This document shows, in pieces, positions 8,987 to 17,873 of a stretch of DNA of 64,000 bases. Source of the DNA: Pedobacter cryoconitis. GTDB taxonomy: Bacteria > Bacteroidota > Bacteroidia > Sphingobacteriales > Sphingobacteriaceae. Both the position numbers and the translations under genes were made by a program. Position 1 is the first letter of the stretch. Every line of letters begins with the position of its first letter. The notes beneath the pieces were generated by a model. It did not search any database. It had not been told where the DNA came from and worked only from the letters and a program-made list of their open reading frames with translations. The DNA lies in the NCBI RefSeq assembly GCF_001590605.1, contig NZ_CP014504.1, positions 3,844,001-3,908,000 of the forward strand, read 5' to 3'.

Positions 8987-9726
8987 AGTCTCAGATAAGT
9001 TTTATAAAATCGTTACATCAAAAAAAGTACCGCAAAGCGCATGGGCTATTTATTATTGAAGGAATAAAATCAATAGTAGAACTCATTCCTTCAGCTTACC
9101 AGATCCATAGCCTCTATTTTCTGGCCCAATATCAGTCTTTACTACCTAAATTACCTTCAAATATAAAGTTATTTGAAGTAAACAACGCCGAATTAGAGAA
9201 GATTAGTACTTTACAGGCCCCACAAGGCATCCTGGCACTGGTCCATATCCCTGAAACTACAGCATTCGATAAAAGCACACTGCAAAACAATTTTTCCCTT
9301 GTCCTGGATGGTGTACAAGATCCCGGCAACCTGGGTACCATTATCAGAACAGCAGACTGGTTTGGATTTAAAAATGTAATTTGTTCTCTGCATACAGTAG
9401 AAGTTTATAATCCGAAAACTGTACAAGCAACGATGGGTTCTTTATGCAGGGTAAATGTAAGTTATCAGGATTTACCGGTTTGGTTAAAAGACATTAAGCT
9501 TCCTGTTTTTGGCGCAATGCTGAATGGAAATAGTCTTTACGAAACAAAATGGGGAACTGAGGGGCTTGTCATTTTAGGCAATGAAGGACAAGGCGTGAGT
9601 GATGAAGTGAATATTTTAATTAATAATCCGGTAACGATTCCAAGAGTTGGAGAGGCTGAGTCATTGAACGTTGCAGTGTCGGCAGCAATCTTTTGTGCAG
9701 ATATTAGTAGAAATTTGCAGAAATAA
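8977..9726 (+). CDS. TrmH/SpoU-family RNA 2'-O-methyltransferase
   Basis: SAM-dependent ribose methylation of tRNA or rRNA. An N-terminal L30e-like RNA-binding segment (about 1-95) precedes the SPOUT knot domain, with motif 1 DPGNLGTIIRTADWFG, motif 2 LVILGNEGQG and motif 3 IPRVGEAESLNVAVSAAI. The 249 aa length fits the RlmB/TrmH-like group. The RNA target cannot be told from sequence. It starts head to head with tamL with a 10 bp overlap, and is followed within 50 bp by a tRNA gene that has its own promoter. Confidence 0.88.
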   Translation: MLSKSQISFIKSLHQKKYRKAHGLFIIEGIKSIVELIPSAYQIHSLYFLAQYQSLLPKLPSNIKLFEVNNAELEKISTLQAPQGILALVHIPETTAFDKSTLQNNFSLVLDGVQDPGNLGTIIRTADWFGFKNVICSLHTVEVYNPKTVQATMGSLCRVNVSYQDLPVWLKDIKLPVFGAMLNGNSLYETKWGTEGLVILGNEGQGVSDEVNILINNPVTIPRVGEAESLNVAVSAAIFCADISRNLQK

Positions 9727-9727
9727 A

Positions 9728-9757
9728 TTGCAGGTTAAGTATTAATTGCTATTTTTG
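9728..9757 (+). promoter_or_regulatory. tRNA-Cys promoter
   Basis: TTG (9728-9730), 19 nt spacer, TATTTTTG (9750-9757): an exact match to the Bacteroidota vegetative promoter, 18 nt before the mature tRNA. The TTG begins two bases after the methyltransferase stop codon. Confidence 0.75.
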
Positions 9758-9775
9758 CAACCTGAATTCAAAACA

Positions 9776-9846
9776 GGTCGAGTGGCCGAGTGGCTAGGCA
9801 GAGGTCTGCAAAACCTCGTACAGCGGTTCGAATCCGCTCTCGACCT
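9776..9846 (+). tRNA. tRNA-Cys (GCA)
   Basis: Cloverleaf read by eye: acceptor stem GGTCGAG/CTCGACC, anticodon stem GAGGT/ACCTC enclosing loop CTGCAAA with anticodon GCA, T-arm GCGGTTCGAATCCGC, and discriminator U, which is the identity base for cysteine. 71 nt, no encoded CCA. Confidence 0.95.
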
Positions 9847-9884
9847 CAGATTTATATTAAATAAAAAAACTAAAGGTTAAGACC

Positions 9885-10067
9885 ATGGCAGTTACAAGAC
9901 TAAAAAGAAAAGACAGAAAGAATAAAACAACTTCACGTTTAGAAGTTAAAACTTTGAAACTAGCTACAAACATTGAATTAGGTAGTCGTTCACAACAACC
10001 TAAAAAAGATCAGTTAGCTAAAAACAATCTTTTATTAGATCAACTTTCTGCAGCTTTAAGAGCGTAA
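9885..10067 (+). CDS. Small basic protein, function unknown
   Basis: A 60 aa, lysine/arginine-rich protein (MAVTRLKRKDRKNK...) with no Cys, no hydrophobic segment and a C-terminal predicted helix (QLAKNNLLLDQLSAALRA). It starts 38 nt after tRNA-Cys and no promoter is visible between them, so the two are probably cotranscribed from the promoter at 9728. A strong terminator follows. The gene has good codon use and its own terminator, so I take it as real. Ribosome- or nucleic-acid association is a guess from charge only. Confidence 0.7.
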   Translation: MAVTRLKRKDRKNKTTSRLEVKTLKLATNIELGSRSQQPKKDQLAKNNLLLDQLSAALRA

Positions 10068-10082
10068 GTTCTAAAGTTAAAA

Positions 10083-10126
10083 GCATAAAAAAAACCTTTC
10101 TGAAATCAGAAAGGTTTTTTTTATGC
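10083..10126. terminator. 21-bp perfect inverted repeat, bidirectional terminator
   Basis: Arms 10083-10103 and 10106-10126 pair perfectly around a 2 nt loop, with core CCTTTCTGA and flanking A8/T8 runs. It separates the small basic protein gene from convergent pyrD. Confidence 0.9.
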
Positions 10127-10171
10127 CTGATGTTTTTTGTACAAGCATTATTTTCTAACAGGCATTGGTTA

Positions 10172-11200
10172 TCAAACCAATGCCTTACAGATTCTTTTCA
10201 CAATACCTGGTCCTTCGTAAATGAAACCAGTATACAATTGCACCAGTGAAGCACCCGCTTCAATTTTATCTTTAGCATCCTGTGGAGAATGAATCCCTCC
10301 TACGCCTATAATCGGGAATGCTTTATTTGATTTCTGGGATAAATACCTGATCACCTCTGTTGAACGTACGGTTAAAGGTTTACCACTTAGCCCACCTGCT
10401 TCATTCGCAACTGTTGCTGCTGTAGTTAAGCCTGATCTGTCAATCGTAGTATTGGTGGCAATTACACCGGCAATACCAGACTCCATCACAATCGCTACAA
10501 TATCATCCAATTGTTCATTGGTCAGATCAGGTGCAATCTTTAATAAGATCGGTCTGGATATTCCATCTTTATGGTTACGTTCCTGTAAAGTCTTAAGCAA
10601 TAGGGTAAGCGGCTCTTTTTCCTGCAAAGCTCTTAAACCCGGCGTATTTGGAGAGCTGACATTGACTACAAAATAATCTACCACATCGAATAAGCGGTCG
10701 AAACATTTCACATAATCAGAAACAGCATCTTCATTCGGTGTATTTTTATTTTTACCGATGTTCCCGCCAATCACAATACTTTTATCTTTCAGCTTCAATA
10801 CCCGAAGGCGCTCTGCCAGCGTATCTACCCCTTTATTGTTAAAACCCATCCTGTTGATGATCGCCTCATCTTCAGTAAGCCTGAACATCCTGGGCTGATC
10901 ATTTCCCGGTTGAGGCAAGGGCGTTACCGTCCCTACTTCAATAAATCCGAAGCCAAGATCACTCAATGCTTCAATGTATTCTCCGTTTTTATCAAAACCT
11001 GCAGCAAGACCTACAGGGTTCCTGAATTTGATACCAAAAACTTCACGTTCCAATCCTTTGACATGAATATCAAAACTACTTCTGATGATAGTTTTACCTA
11101 AAGGGAAGTGTTCATGAAACCATTTTAGTCGCTGGACTACGAAATAATGAACTTTCTCCGGGTCAAATTTGAAAAACAAAGGCTTGATTAAACGATACAT
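10172..11200 (-). CDS. pyrD: Quinone-dependent dihydroorotate dehydrogenase (class 2)
   Basis: Fourth step of pyrimidine synthesis: dihydroorotate to orotate, with electrons passed to membrane quinone through FMN. The 342 aa protein has the N-terminal amphipathic extension of class 2 enzymes (MYRLIKPLFFKFDPEKVHYF), the FMN site NPVGLAAGFDKN, the active-site loop NVSSPNTPGLR with the catalytic Ser, and phosphate-binding GVGGIHSPQDA and LYTGFIYEGP. Single gene, convergent with the small basic protein gene. Confidence 0.96.
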   Translation of the reverse strand: MYRLIKPLFFKFDPEKVHYFVVQRLKWFHEHFPLGKTIIRSSFDIHVKGLEREVFGIKFRNPVGLAAGFDKNGEYIEALSDLGFGFIEVGTVTPLPQPGNDQPRMFRLTEDEAIINRMGFNNKGVDTLAERLRVLKLKDKSIVIGGNIGKNKNTPNEDAVSDYVKCFDRLFDVVDYFVVNVSSPNTPGLRALQEKEPLTLLLKTLQERNHKDGISRPILLKIAPDLTNEQLDDIVAIVMESGIAGVIATNTTIDRSGLTTAATVANEAGGLSGKPLTVRSTEVIRYLSQKSNKAFPIIGVGGIHSPQDAKDKIEAGASLVQLYTGFIYEGPGIVKRICKALV

Positions 11201-11341
11201 AGGTGCGAAGATAGGAACGATTTCATAGGATTACAATTGCCTTATTCATCTTTTGAGACAAAAATCGCATGAACTTGTAATAAAAACGTAGAAATCCACT
11301 GCTATATGCACTGTGTTCAAACAATATGCGCCTAAAAATTG

Positions 11342-11349
11342 TATTTTTG
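11342..11349 (+). promoter_or_regulatory. -7 box abutting the ABC-F start codon
   Basis: TATTTTTG ends 8 nt before the ATG at 11358. No clear TTG lies at the -33 spacing. If used, the transcript would start at or very near the start codon. Confidence 0.45.
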
Positions 11350-11357
11350 CACCCAAC

Positions 11358-13268
11358 ATGATTTCGATAAACGACTTAACATTCCTTATAGGTTCCCGGG
11401 CTTTATACGACGAGGCGAACTGGCATATCAAACCGGGAGAAAGAATTGGCCTTATTGGTGCCAATGGAACGGGAAAATCTACACTCTTAAAAATAATTGT
11501 AGGAGAATACGCACCCTCATCCGGGTCAATTTCAATGTCTAAAGATTTAAAAATAGGCTATTTGAACCAGGATTTACTTTCGTATGAATCTCACCATACC
11601 ATTTTGCATGTGGCGATGGAGGCCTTTGAACGCCAGAACCAGATACATGATGAGATTGAAGAACTTTTAAAAAAGATAGAAACTGATTATTCCGAAGATG
11701 TATTAAACAAACTGAGCGATAAGCAACAGGAGTTTGAAGCATTGGATGGTTATAACATTGAATATAAAGCAAATGAGATCCTTGCAGGTTTAGGATTCAG
11801 CACGGCTGATCAGCATCGCCCGCTGAATACTTTCTCCGGGGGATGGAGGATGCGTGTAATGCTTGCGAAGATCCTTTTACAGACTCCCGACATTCTATTA
11901 CTGGATGAGCCAACCAACCACATGGATTTACCTTCCATCAAATGGTTAGAGACTTATTTAGCAGGATTTGAAGGTGCGATTGTAATTGTATCTCACGATA
12001 GATACTTCCTGGATAAGATTGTAAACCGTACCGTGGAATCCCGCAAAGGGAAATTAACCACCTATGCTGGTAACTATACCTACTATCTGGAAGAGAAATC
12101 TCTACGCGGAGAGATCCAAAAAGGAGAATTCAAGAATCAGCAGGCTAAAATCAAACAGGAAGAAAAACTGATTGAACGTTTCAGAGCTAAAGCGAGTAAA
12201 GCTAAAATGGCGCAGTCCCGTATGAAAGCACTGGATAAAATGGAGCGTGTAGACGATGTGGATGATGACAACCCAACCGTAAACTTCAGCTTTAAGTTTA
12301 CCAAGCCTTCTGGCCGTCACGTAATCCGCATTGAGAACGCAACCAAGAGATACCCTAACATTGACATTCTGGAAAATGCAGAAGCTGTCATTGAAAAAGG
12401 TGATAAAATTGCTTTAATTGGTGCCAACGGTAAGGGTAAGTCTACCTTATTAAGAATGGTTGCCGGCGTGGAAGCTTTTGAAGGATCTTGTGAAACAGGA
12501 CATAATGTAACAACTACTTTCTTTGCACAGCATCAGCTGGAGTCTTTACATTTGGGTAACACCATTCTGGAAGAACTACAGGCTTTCGCTCCTAAACATA
12601 CAGATACTGAGCTTCGTTCTATTCTGGGCTGTTTCCTTTTTACCGGAGATGACGTGTTTAAGAAAATTAAAGTCCTTTCCGGAGGTGAGAAATCAAGGGT
12701 TGCTTTAGCGAAGTCATTAACAACAGATTCCAACTTCCTGATTCTGGATGAGCCAACGAATCACCTGGATATCCAATCGGTAAATATCCTGATCCAGGCT
12801 TTGAAACAGTTCGAAGGAACATTCATTGCCGTATCCCATGATAGGTATTTCTTAGATAATGTAGCCAACAAAATCTGGTTTATCGAAGAAGAGCAGATCA
12901 AACAATATCCTGGAACTTACGCAGAGTATGAAGTTTGGAACAGTAAAAGAGAGATTCCTGTTGCCAAAAGCATCCCTGTAAAACAAGAGAAAGAAGTAAA
13001 GCCTAAAGCGGAACCGAAACCTGTTACAGTAAGCAGCCAGCAGCAATTGAAAAAACTAAACGATCAGTTACAGAAAGTCGAACTGGAAACTGTGGAGTTA
13101 GAAAATAATGTAAAAGCTATTGAAACTGAACTTGCTGATGAAGCAGTTTATGGAGATCAGGCTAAACTTGCTGAGGCTAACAAAAAATATCAGCATGCAA
13201 AACAGCTGTTGGACACTGCCCAGAGTAAATGGGAAAATCTTGCAGCAGAAATCATGGAATTAGAATAA
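11358..13268 (+). CDS. ABC-F family ribosome-associated ATPase
   Basis: A soluble duplicated ATPase with no membrane segment; ABC-F proteins act on the ribosome in translation or antibiotic protection. Two nucleotide-binding domains: Walker A GANGTGKST then GANGKGKST, signatures FSGGW and LSGGE, Walker B ILLLDEPTNHMD and LILDEPTNHLD, both with the ABC-F style SHDRYFLD switch. The linker between them (about 240-310) is rich in Lys and Glu, and a C-terminal coiled coil covers about 555-636. I chose the ATG at 11358 (636 aa) because upstream in-frame codons lack family sequence and overlap the promoter. Closest to the Uup/EttA-like housekeeping groups, subtype unsure. Confidence 0.9.
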   Translation: MISINDLTFLIGSRALYDEANWHIKPGERIGLIGANGTGKSTLLKIIVGEYAPSSGSISMSKDLKIGYLNQDLLSYESHHTILHVAMEAFERQNQIHDEIEELLKKIETDYSEDVLNKLSDKQQEFEALDGYNIEYKANEILAGLGFSTADQHRPLNTFSGGWRMRVMLAKILLQTPDILLLDEPTNHMDLPSIKWLETYLAGFEGAIVIVSHDRYFLDKIVNRTVESRKGKLTTYAGNYTYYLEEKSLRGEIQKGEFKNQQAKIKQEEKLIERFRAKASKAKMAQSRMKALDKMERVDDVDDDNPTVNFSFKFTKPSGRHVIRIENATKRYPNIDILENAEAVIEKGDKIALIGANGKGKSTLLRMVAGVEAFEGSCETGHNVTTTFFAQHQLESLHLGNTILEELQAFAPKHTDTELRSILGCFLFTGDDVFKKIKVLSGGEKSRVALAKSLTTDSNFLILDEPTNHLDIQSVNILIQALKQFEGTFIAVSHDRYFLDNVANKIWFIEEEQIKQYPGTYAEYEVWNSKREIPVAKSIPVKQEKEVKPKAEPKPVTVSSQQQLKKLNDQLQKVELETVELENNVKAIETELADEAVYGDQAKLAEANKKYQHAKQLLDTAQSKWENLAAEIMELE

Positions 13269-13273
13269 TAAAA

Positions 13274-14542
13274 ATGATCAGAACCGGAATATTGCTCTTT
13301 TTATGTTTGTTTAGTCTGCAAACTTTGCAGGCGCAGCAGAAATTTACGTATGATAACCATGTTTATTCTTCGCAAATTAAAACTGTACAGCTTTACAACA
13401 CACAAAAAGAGCAATCTATCCCGGTGATCGCTTTAGGGACTTCAGAAAAGCTGAACTTTTCTTTTGATGACCTGAGAGGTGGAAGCAAAAACTACTGGTA
13501 TACAGTAGAACATTGCACCTATGACTGGAAATCTTCTAACTTATCTGTCCTGGATTATCTGGATGGCATGAATGAAGACCGCATTATTGATTATGCATAT
13601 TCTTCTAAAACACTTCAAAAGTTTACCCATTATTCTCTTACTTTTCCTAATGACCAGGTTAAGCCTAAAATTTCAGGCAATTACCTGTTAAAGGTTTATG
13701 AAAATGGTGATGTGAACAAGCCAGTTATATCACAGCGTTTTTATATCACAGATCCGCAGGTAAATATTCAATCTGAGCTGATTCCCAGTAATGATGTGGC
13801 TTTAAGATTCAGTCATCAGAAGGTGAATATTACTATTCTGTATACCAATCCAATCCAAAATCCATATCAGGATATTAAACTGGTGCTGATGCAGAACGGC
13901 AATCCGCTAACGGCAAAGTTAAATACTAAACCTACTTTTGTTAAACCGGGGTCACTGATTTATAATGACTTGGATGGCAATAATTTCCCGGGAAGCAATG
14001 AATTCAGAAAGTTTGATTTCCGCAGTGTACGTTATAAAGGCGAACATGTACAGGATCTGTTTACAGATAGCACAAACAACGTTGTTTTATTTACAGATCT
14101 GAATGGTAGCGCATTAAAATATACCCAGCAAATTGATGAGAATGGAGCGTTCTTTATCCGCAATCAGGATAATATAGACAATGATACCGATAGCGATTAT
14201 GGACATATTCAGTTTAGCTTAAATACGGTTGCCCCGGGTAAGGATGGTGATATTTATGTAGTCGGCAGATTCAATAATTTTACGCTTACTGACGAAAACA
14301 AACTGAGTTATATCGCTGCTAAAAAGAAATATTATGGCAGCCTATATTTGAAACAGGGTCTATACGATTATCAGTATGTATGGAAAGACAATGCTACAGG
14401 AAATGTAGATTATACAGCTCTTGAAGGTTCTTTTTTTGAGACAGAAAATACTTACCAGGCTTACGTATATTTCCGCAGACCAGGCAGCAGATGGGATGAA
14501 CTCATCGGATACAGCCTGTTTAATAATCTGCAGAAAAAATAA
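13274..14542 (+). CDS. Type IX secretion plug-domain protein (DUF5103)
   Basis: Secreted protein of the family formerly DUF5103, whose Flavobacterium member was seen plugging the SprA translocon. The start at 13274 gives 422 aa with a signal peptide cut near LQAQ. A beta-rich body follows, with an N-terminal region holding IALGTSEKLNFSFDDLRGGSKNYWYTVEHC-type sequence split across 50-85 and a C-terminal aromatic domain ending GYSLFNNLQKK. It starts 5 nt after the ABC-F stop and is probably in one transcript with it. No other T9SS component lies in this window. Confidence 0.75.
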   Translation: MIRTGILLFLCLFSLQTLQAQQKFTYDNHVYSSQIKTVQLYNTQKEQSIPVIALGTSEKLNFSFDDLRGGSKNYWYTVEHCTYDWKSSNLSVLDYLDGMNEDRIIDYAYSSKTLQKFTHYSLTFPNDQVKPKISGNYLLKVYENGDVNKPVISQRFYITDPQVNIQSELIPSNDVALRFSHQKVNITILYTNPIQNPYQDIKLVLMQNGNPLTAKLNTKPTFVKPGSLIYNDLDGNNFPGSNEFRKFDFRSVRYKGEHVQDLFTDSTNNVVLFTDLNGSALKYTQQIDENGAFFIRNQDNIDNDTDSDYGHIQFSLNTVAPGKDGDIYVVGRFNNFTLTDENKLSYIAAKKKYYGSLYLKQGLYDYQYVWKDNATGNVDYTALEGSFFETENTYQAYVYFRRPGSRWDELIGYSLFNNLQKK

Positions 14543-14572
14543 TATACGCGTCTAAACCCTTTTTGTGAAAGC

Positions 14573-16063
14573 TTAAATTCCTTTTATAATCCAGACAGAA
14601 ACACTTCCGGCTTCACAAAAGAATTCTGCCCAGCCATTTTCATCGATCGTCACTTCTTCTTTTCTATAGCCTAATACGTCGATGAATGTTTTGCCGGCAT
14701 GTCCTGCCCCCATTTCCATTTTTTTAATACCCTGCTCACCATTGCTCAGTACCACTGCAATACCTGAATTTTCAATTTCTGGTATTCCCGCTCTGGTCCA
14801 GCCGATACAGTTCGGATGATCCAGATAATCACGTTGAAAACCATAAGCCAGATCTCTCCGCAGTTTAGTCATTAAAGGAAGACTTTCCAGTGCAACCAGC
14901 TCAACCTTTGCTTCATTCCCCTCTTCATCGTGATCCGTATATTTCGCACCGTATAAATCTGTATAGAATACGCAAGGTATCCCCTGCTCTCTTAATAGGA
15001 TTAAGGCATAAGCCAATGGACGAAACCAGAAATCAACATAAGTCTCCAGATCTTGCAGCGGTTGTGAGTCATGGTTATCTACAAATGTAATTGACAATTG
15101 CGGATGAGATTCTACCAATGTATTTTCAAATATTTTACTCAGGTCATAAGTGTCACCGGCATCAGCTGCAGTATGAAAATTAAGGTGTAACATCGAATCA
15201 AACAATTGCATTCTACCTTCAGTGAGGTCAATATAACTCCTCAATTTCATCACGTCATCGACCACCCAGTTTTCAGCAATAATAAAAAACTGTTTATCAA
15301 ACTTCGCATTCATGTGGTCAAGCCACTCTTTCAGATAATCTGTCGCTATATGTTTAACCGCATCTAACCGGAATCCATCTACACCGGTAGTTTCATAATA
15401 CCATTCTCCCCATCTTTTTAACTCTTCACGAACAGCCTGGTTTCTGAATTCGATATCATTGAACATCAGGTAATCATAATTACCCAATTCATCAGAAGGT
15501 ACATCTTCCCAACCTTCTCCATACTCATTTTGTATAGAGAATATGGAAGTTTCCTGTAAATCCTCAGCCCAGTCAATTCCGCTAAAACAACTTTTGTCCC
15601 AGATAAACTCTGAATATTTCCCCTTTCTGCCCGGGAAAGTGAACTTTGTCCAAGCCTCAATTTCAAAAACATCTGAAGTATATTCTTCCCTGTTATTCTC
15701 AGCAACTCTCCTTACAGGTATCTTTTCCAGCTCATCGGCTCCAGCTTTATGGTTAAACACAACATCCGCAAGCACCATAATTTGCTGTTCTTGTAGCGCA
15801 TTGATTGCTTTCACGTATTCATCTTTAGTACCATACTTGGTCGGCACACTGTTTTTTTGATCAAATTCACCTAAATCAAACAGATCATAACAATCATAGC
15901 CAACAGAATCTGCACCTTCAGTAGATTTATAGGATGGCGGGAGCCAAACTCCGGTAATCCCGATTTCTTTTAGCGCAGGAGCCTGTTCTGTAGCTTTTTG
16001 CCATAATTTTTGTTCTTCGTGATAATACCAGTGAAAATACTGGATCAGCGTTTGGTTACTCAT
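14573..16063 (-). CDS. Cytoplasmic alpha-amylase, GH13 subfamily 5 type
   Basis: Hydrolyses alpha-1,4-glucan links. The 496 aa enzyme has no signal peptide, so it acts on internal glycogen or imported maltodextrin. The GH13 regions are visible: DVVFNH (100-105), GFRLDAVKHI with nucleophile Asp234, IIAENW with acid/base Glu264, and FVDNHDS with the transition-state Asp332. A C-terminal beta domain ends at WIIKGI. It stands alone, convergent with the plug protein gene; no SusCD or transport partner is close. Confidence 0.93.
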   Translation of the reverse strand: MSNQTLIQYFHWYYHEEQKLWQKATEQAPALKEIGITGVWLPPSYKSTEGADSVGYDCYDLFDLGEFDQKNSVPTKYGTKDEYVKAINALQEQQIMVLADVVFNHKAGADELEKIPVRRVAENNREEYTSDVFEIEAWTKFTFPGRKGKYSEFIWDKSCFSGIDWAEDLQETSIFSIQNEYGEGWEDVPSDELGNYDYLMFNDIEFRNQAVREELKRWGEWYYETTGVDGFRLDAVKHIATDYLKEWLDHMNAKFDKQFFIIAENWVVDDVMKLRSYIDLTEGRMQLFDSMLHLNFHTAADAGDTYDLSKIFENTLVESHPQLSITFVDNHDSQPLQDLETYVDFWFRPLAYALILLREQGIPCVFYTDLYGAKYTDHDEEGNEAKVELVALESLPLMTKLRRDLAYGFQRDYLDHPNCIGWTRAGIPEIENSGIAVVLSNGEQGIKKMEMGAGHAGKTFIDVLGYRKEEVTIDENGWAEFFCEAGSVSVWIIKGI

Positions 16064-16124
16064 ATATAAACAGCTTATTAATTAGGTGAAAACAATAGCA
16101 TAACATGAAGTCTGACATTTTGTT

Positions 16125-16132
16125 TACTTTTG
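16125..16132 (+). promoter_or_regulatory. -7 box abutting the thioesterase start codon
   Basis: TACTTTTG ends 7 nt before the ATG at 16140. The -33 element is not clear. Confidence 0.45.
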
Positions 16133-16139
16133 CAGCAAT

Positions 16140-16661
16140 ATGAGCACAATAGTAAAAAACCCTAAAAATTCATTCACGATCATGAATGAATTGGTACTAC
16201 CCAATGATACCAATACGCTAAACAATTTAATGGGTGGCAGGTTACTGCACTGGATGGATATCGCAGCTGCGATTTCTGCACAAAAACACTGTAACCGTAT
16301 TGTTGTAACAGCTTCTGTTGACAATGTATCGTTCAAACAACCTATTAAGTTAGGCGATGTGATTACTATTGAAGCTAAGGTAACCCGTGCTTTTCATACT
16401 TCTGTAGAAGTGCGTATGGACGTATGGGCAGAAAATATCCCTTCAGGTACCCGTGTTAAATCTAATGAAGCCTACTATACTTTTGTAGCAGTTGATCAGA
16501 GTGGCCGAACAATTCCTGTTCCTGAATTGTTACCTGAAACAGAAGATGAAATTGAACTATTTGCAGGCGCATTAAGAAGAAGACAATTACGTTTGATCTT
16601 AGCCGGCAAAATGAAAGCTAATGACGCTATTGAACTAAAGGCTTTATTCTTCAACGAATAA
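16140..16661 (+). CDS. Hotdog-fold acyl-CoA thioesterase
   Basis: Second YciA/BACH-type acyl-CoA hydrolase in the window, 173 aa. The hotdog core reads NLMGGRLLHWMDIAAAISAQKHC, followed by TASVDNVSFKQPIKLGD and the strand EAKVTRAFHTSVEV. Compared with the copy at 2345, the Gly-His turn is GGRLLHWMD rather than GGKIHGGIILGLMD, so the two are paralogues of different subgroups and not a recent duplication. The antiporter gene follows 21 nt downstream on the same strand, and cotranscription is likely. Confidence 0.82.
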   Translation: MSTIVKNPKNSFTIMNELVLPNDTNTLNNLMGGRLLHWMDIAAAISAQKHCNRIVVTASVDNVSFKQPIKLGDVITIEAKVTRAFHTSVEVRMDVWAENIPSGTRVKSNEAYYTFVAVDQSGRTIPVPELLPETEDEIELFAGALRRRQLRLILAGKMKANDAIELKALFFNE

Positions 16662-16682
16662 TCAAAGTAATTAAACAATCAT

Positions 16683-17873
16683 ATGACCACGTACACTACA
16701 TTGATTATTCTGAGCGGACTGGTCATATTTTCTTATCTTTTTGATTTAGTAGCCAGTAAAACTAAATTACCTTCTGTCTTATTACTCCTTTTACTGGGAA
16801 TAGGTTTGCATGTTTTAGTAGATCAGCTGCACATTCAAACTTTCGATTTCTTAAAAGTATTACCAACTCTGGGTACGGTAGGCCTGATCCTGATTGTTTT
16901 TGAGGGCGCATTGGAATTAAAGTATGAGCGGGAAAAGAATAAGCTGATCAGAGGGGCTTTTCTCTCCGCTTTTTTTATCCTTGCCGCAACGGTCTCTGCT
17001 ATCACGTTCATTATTTATCAGATAACCGGGCAGGATTTTTATCGCTGTTTCACCAATGCTATTCCTTTTAGTGTAATCAGTTCAGCAATTGCCATCCCAT
17101 CAGCTGCTGCGCTGACCGGTAAAAGCAAGGAATTTATTATCTATGAGTCTTCCTTCTCTGATATACTGGGTATTATCTTGTTCAATTTCGCAGTGACCAA
17201 TCCGCATCTCTCTATTTCTTCTTTCACAGGGTTAGGTTTAAGCACATTATTAATTATCATATTATCGATCATCTCTTGCATCTTATTGCTGTATTTGATG
17301 GGGAAGATCTCGCATCATATTAAGTTTTTCCTGATTATTTCCATACTGATCCTTGTATACGCAGTCGGTCAATCTTACCATTTGTCTTCATTGGTTCTTG
17401 TACTTTCCTTCGGATTATTCTTAAATAATGCCGATGCAATTGAACATTTCTATTTCCGGAGTATGTTTATTTACAAGAATTTATCGAGGGATCTGGAACA
17501 ACTGCACCAATTATCTGCTGAAACTGCTTTTATTATCCGGACCTTTTTCTTTGTGATTTTTGGTTTTACGATGAATGTTTATGAGCTGAACAATGGGATC
17601 ACCCTGATGAATGGCGTCTTCATTCTGATGACCATTTACCTGATCAGAATCATCTACTTAAAGCTATTCAGAAAAGAGAACAGTGGTACGGAGAGCGTAA
17701 TTGCTCCCCGCGGACTGATCAGTATTTTACTATATTATAATTTGCCCCCTTCATTAAGACTACCGGAGATCGGTACTTCTTTCTTGTTCCTGGTCGTATT
17801 AGGTTCAAGTTTAGTGATGAGCATAGGACTTTTGGCCAGCAAAAAAATGGTGAAAGCTGAAATTCCTGCTTAG
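16683..17873 (+). CDS. Cation:proton antiporter, CPA family
   Basis: Inner-membrane Na+/H+ or K+/H+ exchanger. The 396 aa protein is almost wholly hydrophobic with about 11-12 membrane segments. It carries the CPA-type early segment LPSVLLLLLLGIGLH, the GTVGLILIVFEGALEL helix, an AIPSAAALTG turn, and ESSFSDILGIILFNF, whose acidic Asp lies where ion-binding Asp pairs occur. There is no C-terminal RCK/TrkA domain, so it is a short form. It overlaps the convergent EVE gene by 4 bp. Ion specificity unknown. Confidence 0.82.
   Translation: MTTYTTLIILSGLVIFSYLFDLVASKTKLPSVLLLLLLGIGLHVLVDQLHIQTFDFLKVLPTLGTVGLILIVFEGALELKYEREKNKLIRGAFLSAFFILAATVSAITFIIYQITGQDFYRCFTNAIPFSVISSAIAIPSAAALTGKSKEFIIYESSFSDILGIILFNFAVTNPHLSISSFTGLGLSTLLIIILSIISCILLLYLMGKISHHIKFFLIISILILVYAVGQSYHLSSLVLVLSFGLFLNNADAIEHFYFRSMFIYKNLSRDLEQLHQLSAETAFIIRTFFFVIFGFTMNVYELNNGITLMNGVFILMTIYLIRIIYLKLFRKENSGTESVIAPRGLISILLYYNLPPSLRLPEIGTSFLFLVVLGSSLVMSIGLLASKKMVKAEIPA

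Noticed and set aside
15543..15860. 105-codon plus-strand frame
   Set aside because: Antisense to the catalytic region of the alpha-amylase, whose motifs are intact.
17870..17873. 4-bp stop-stop overlap of antiporter and EVE genes as a regulatory feature
   Set aside because: Short convergent overlaps are common and nothing else supports a function.
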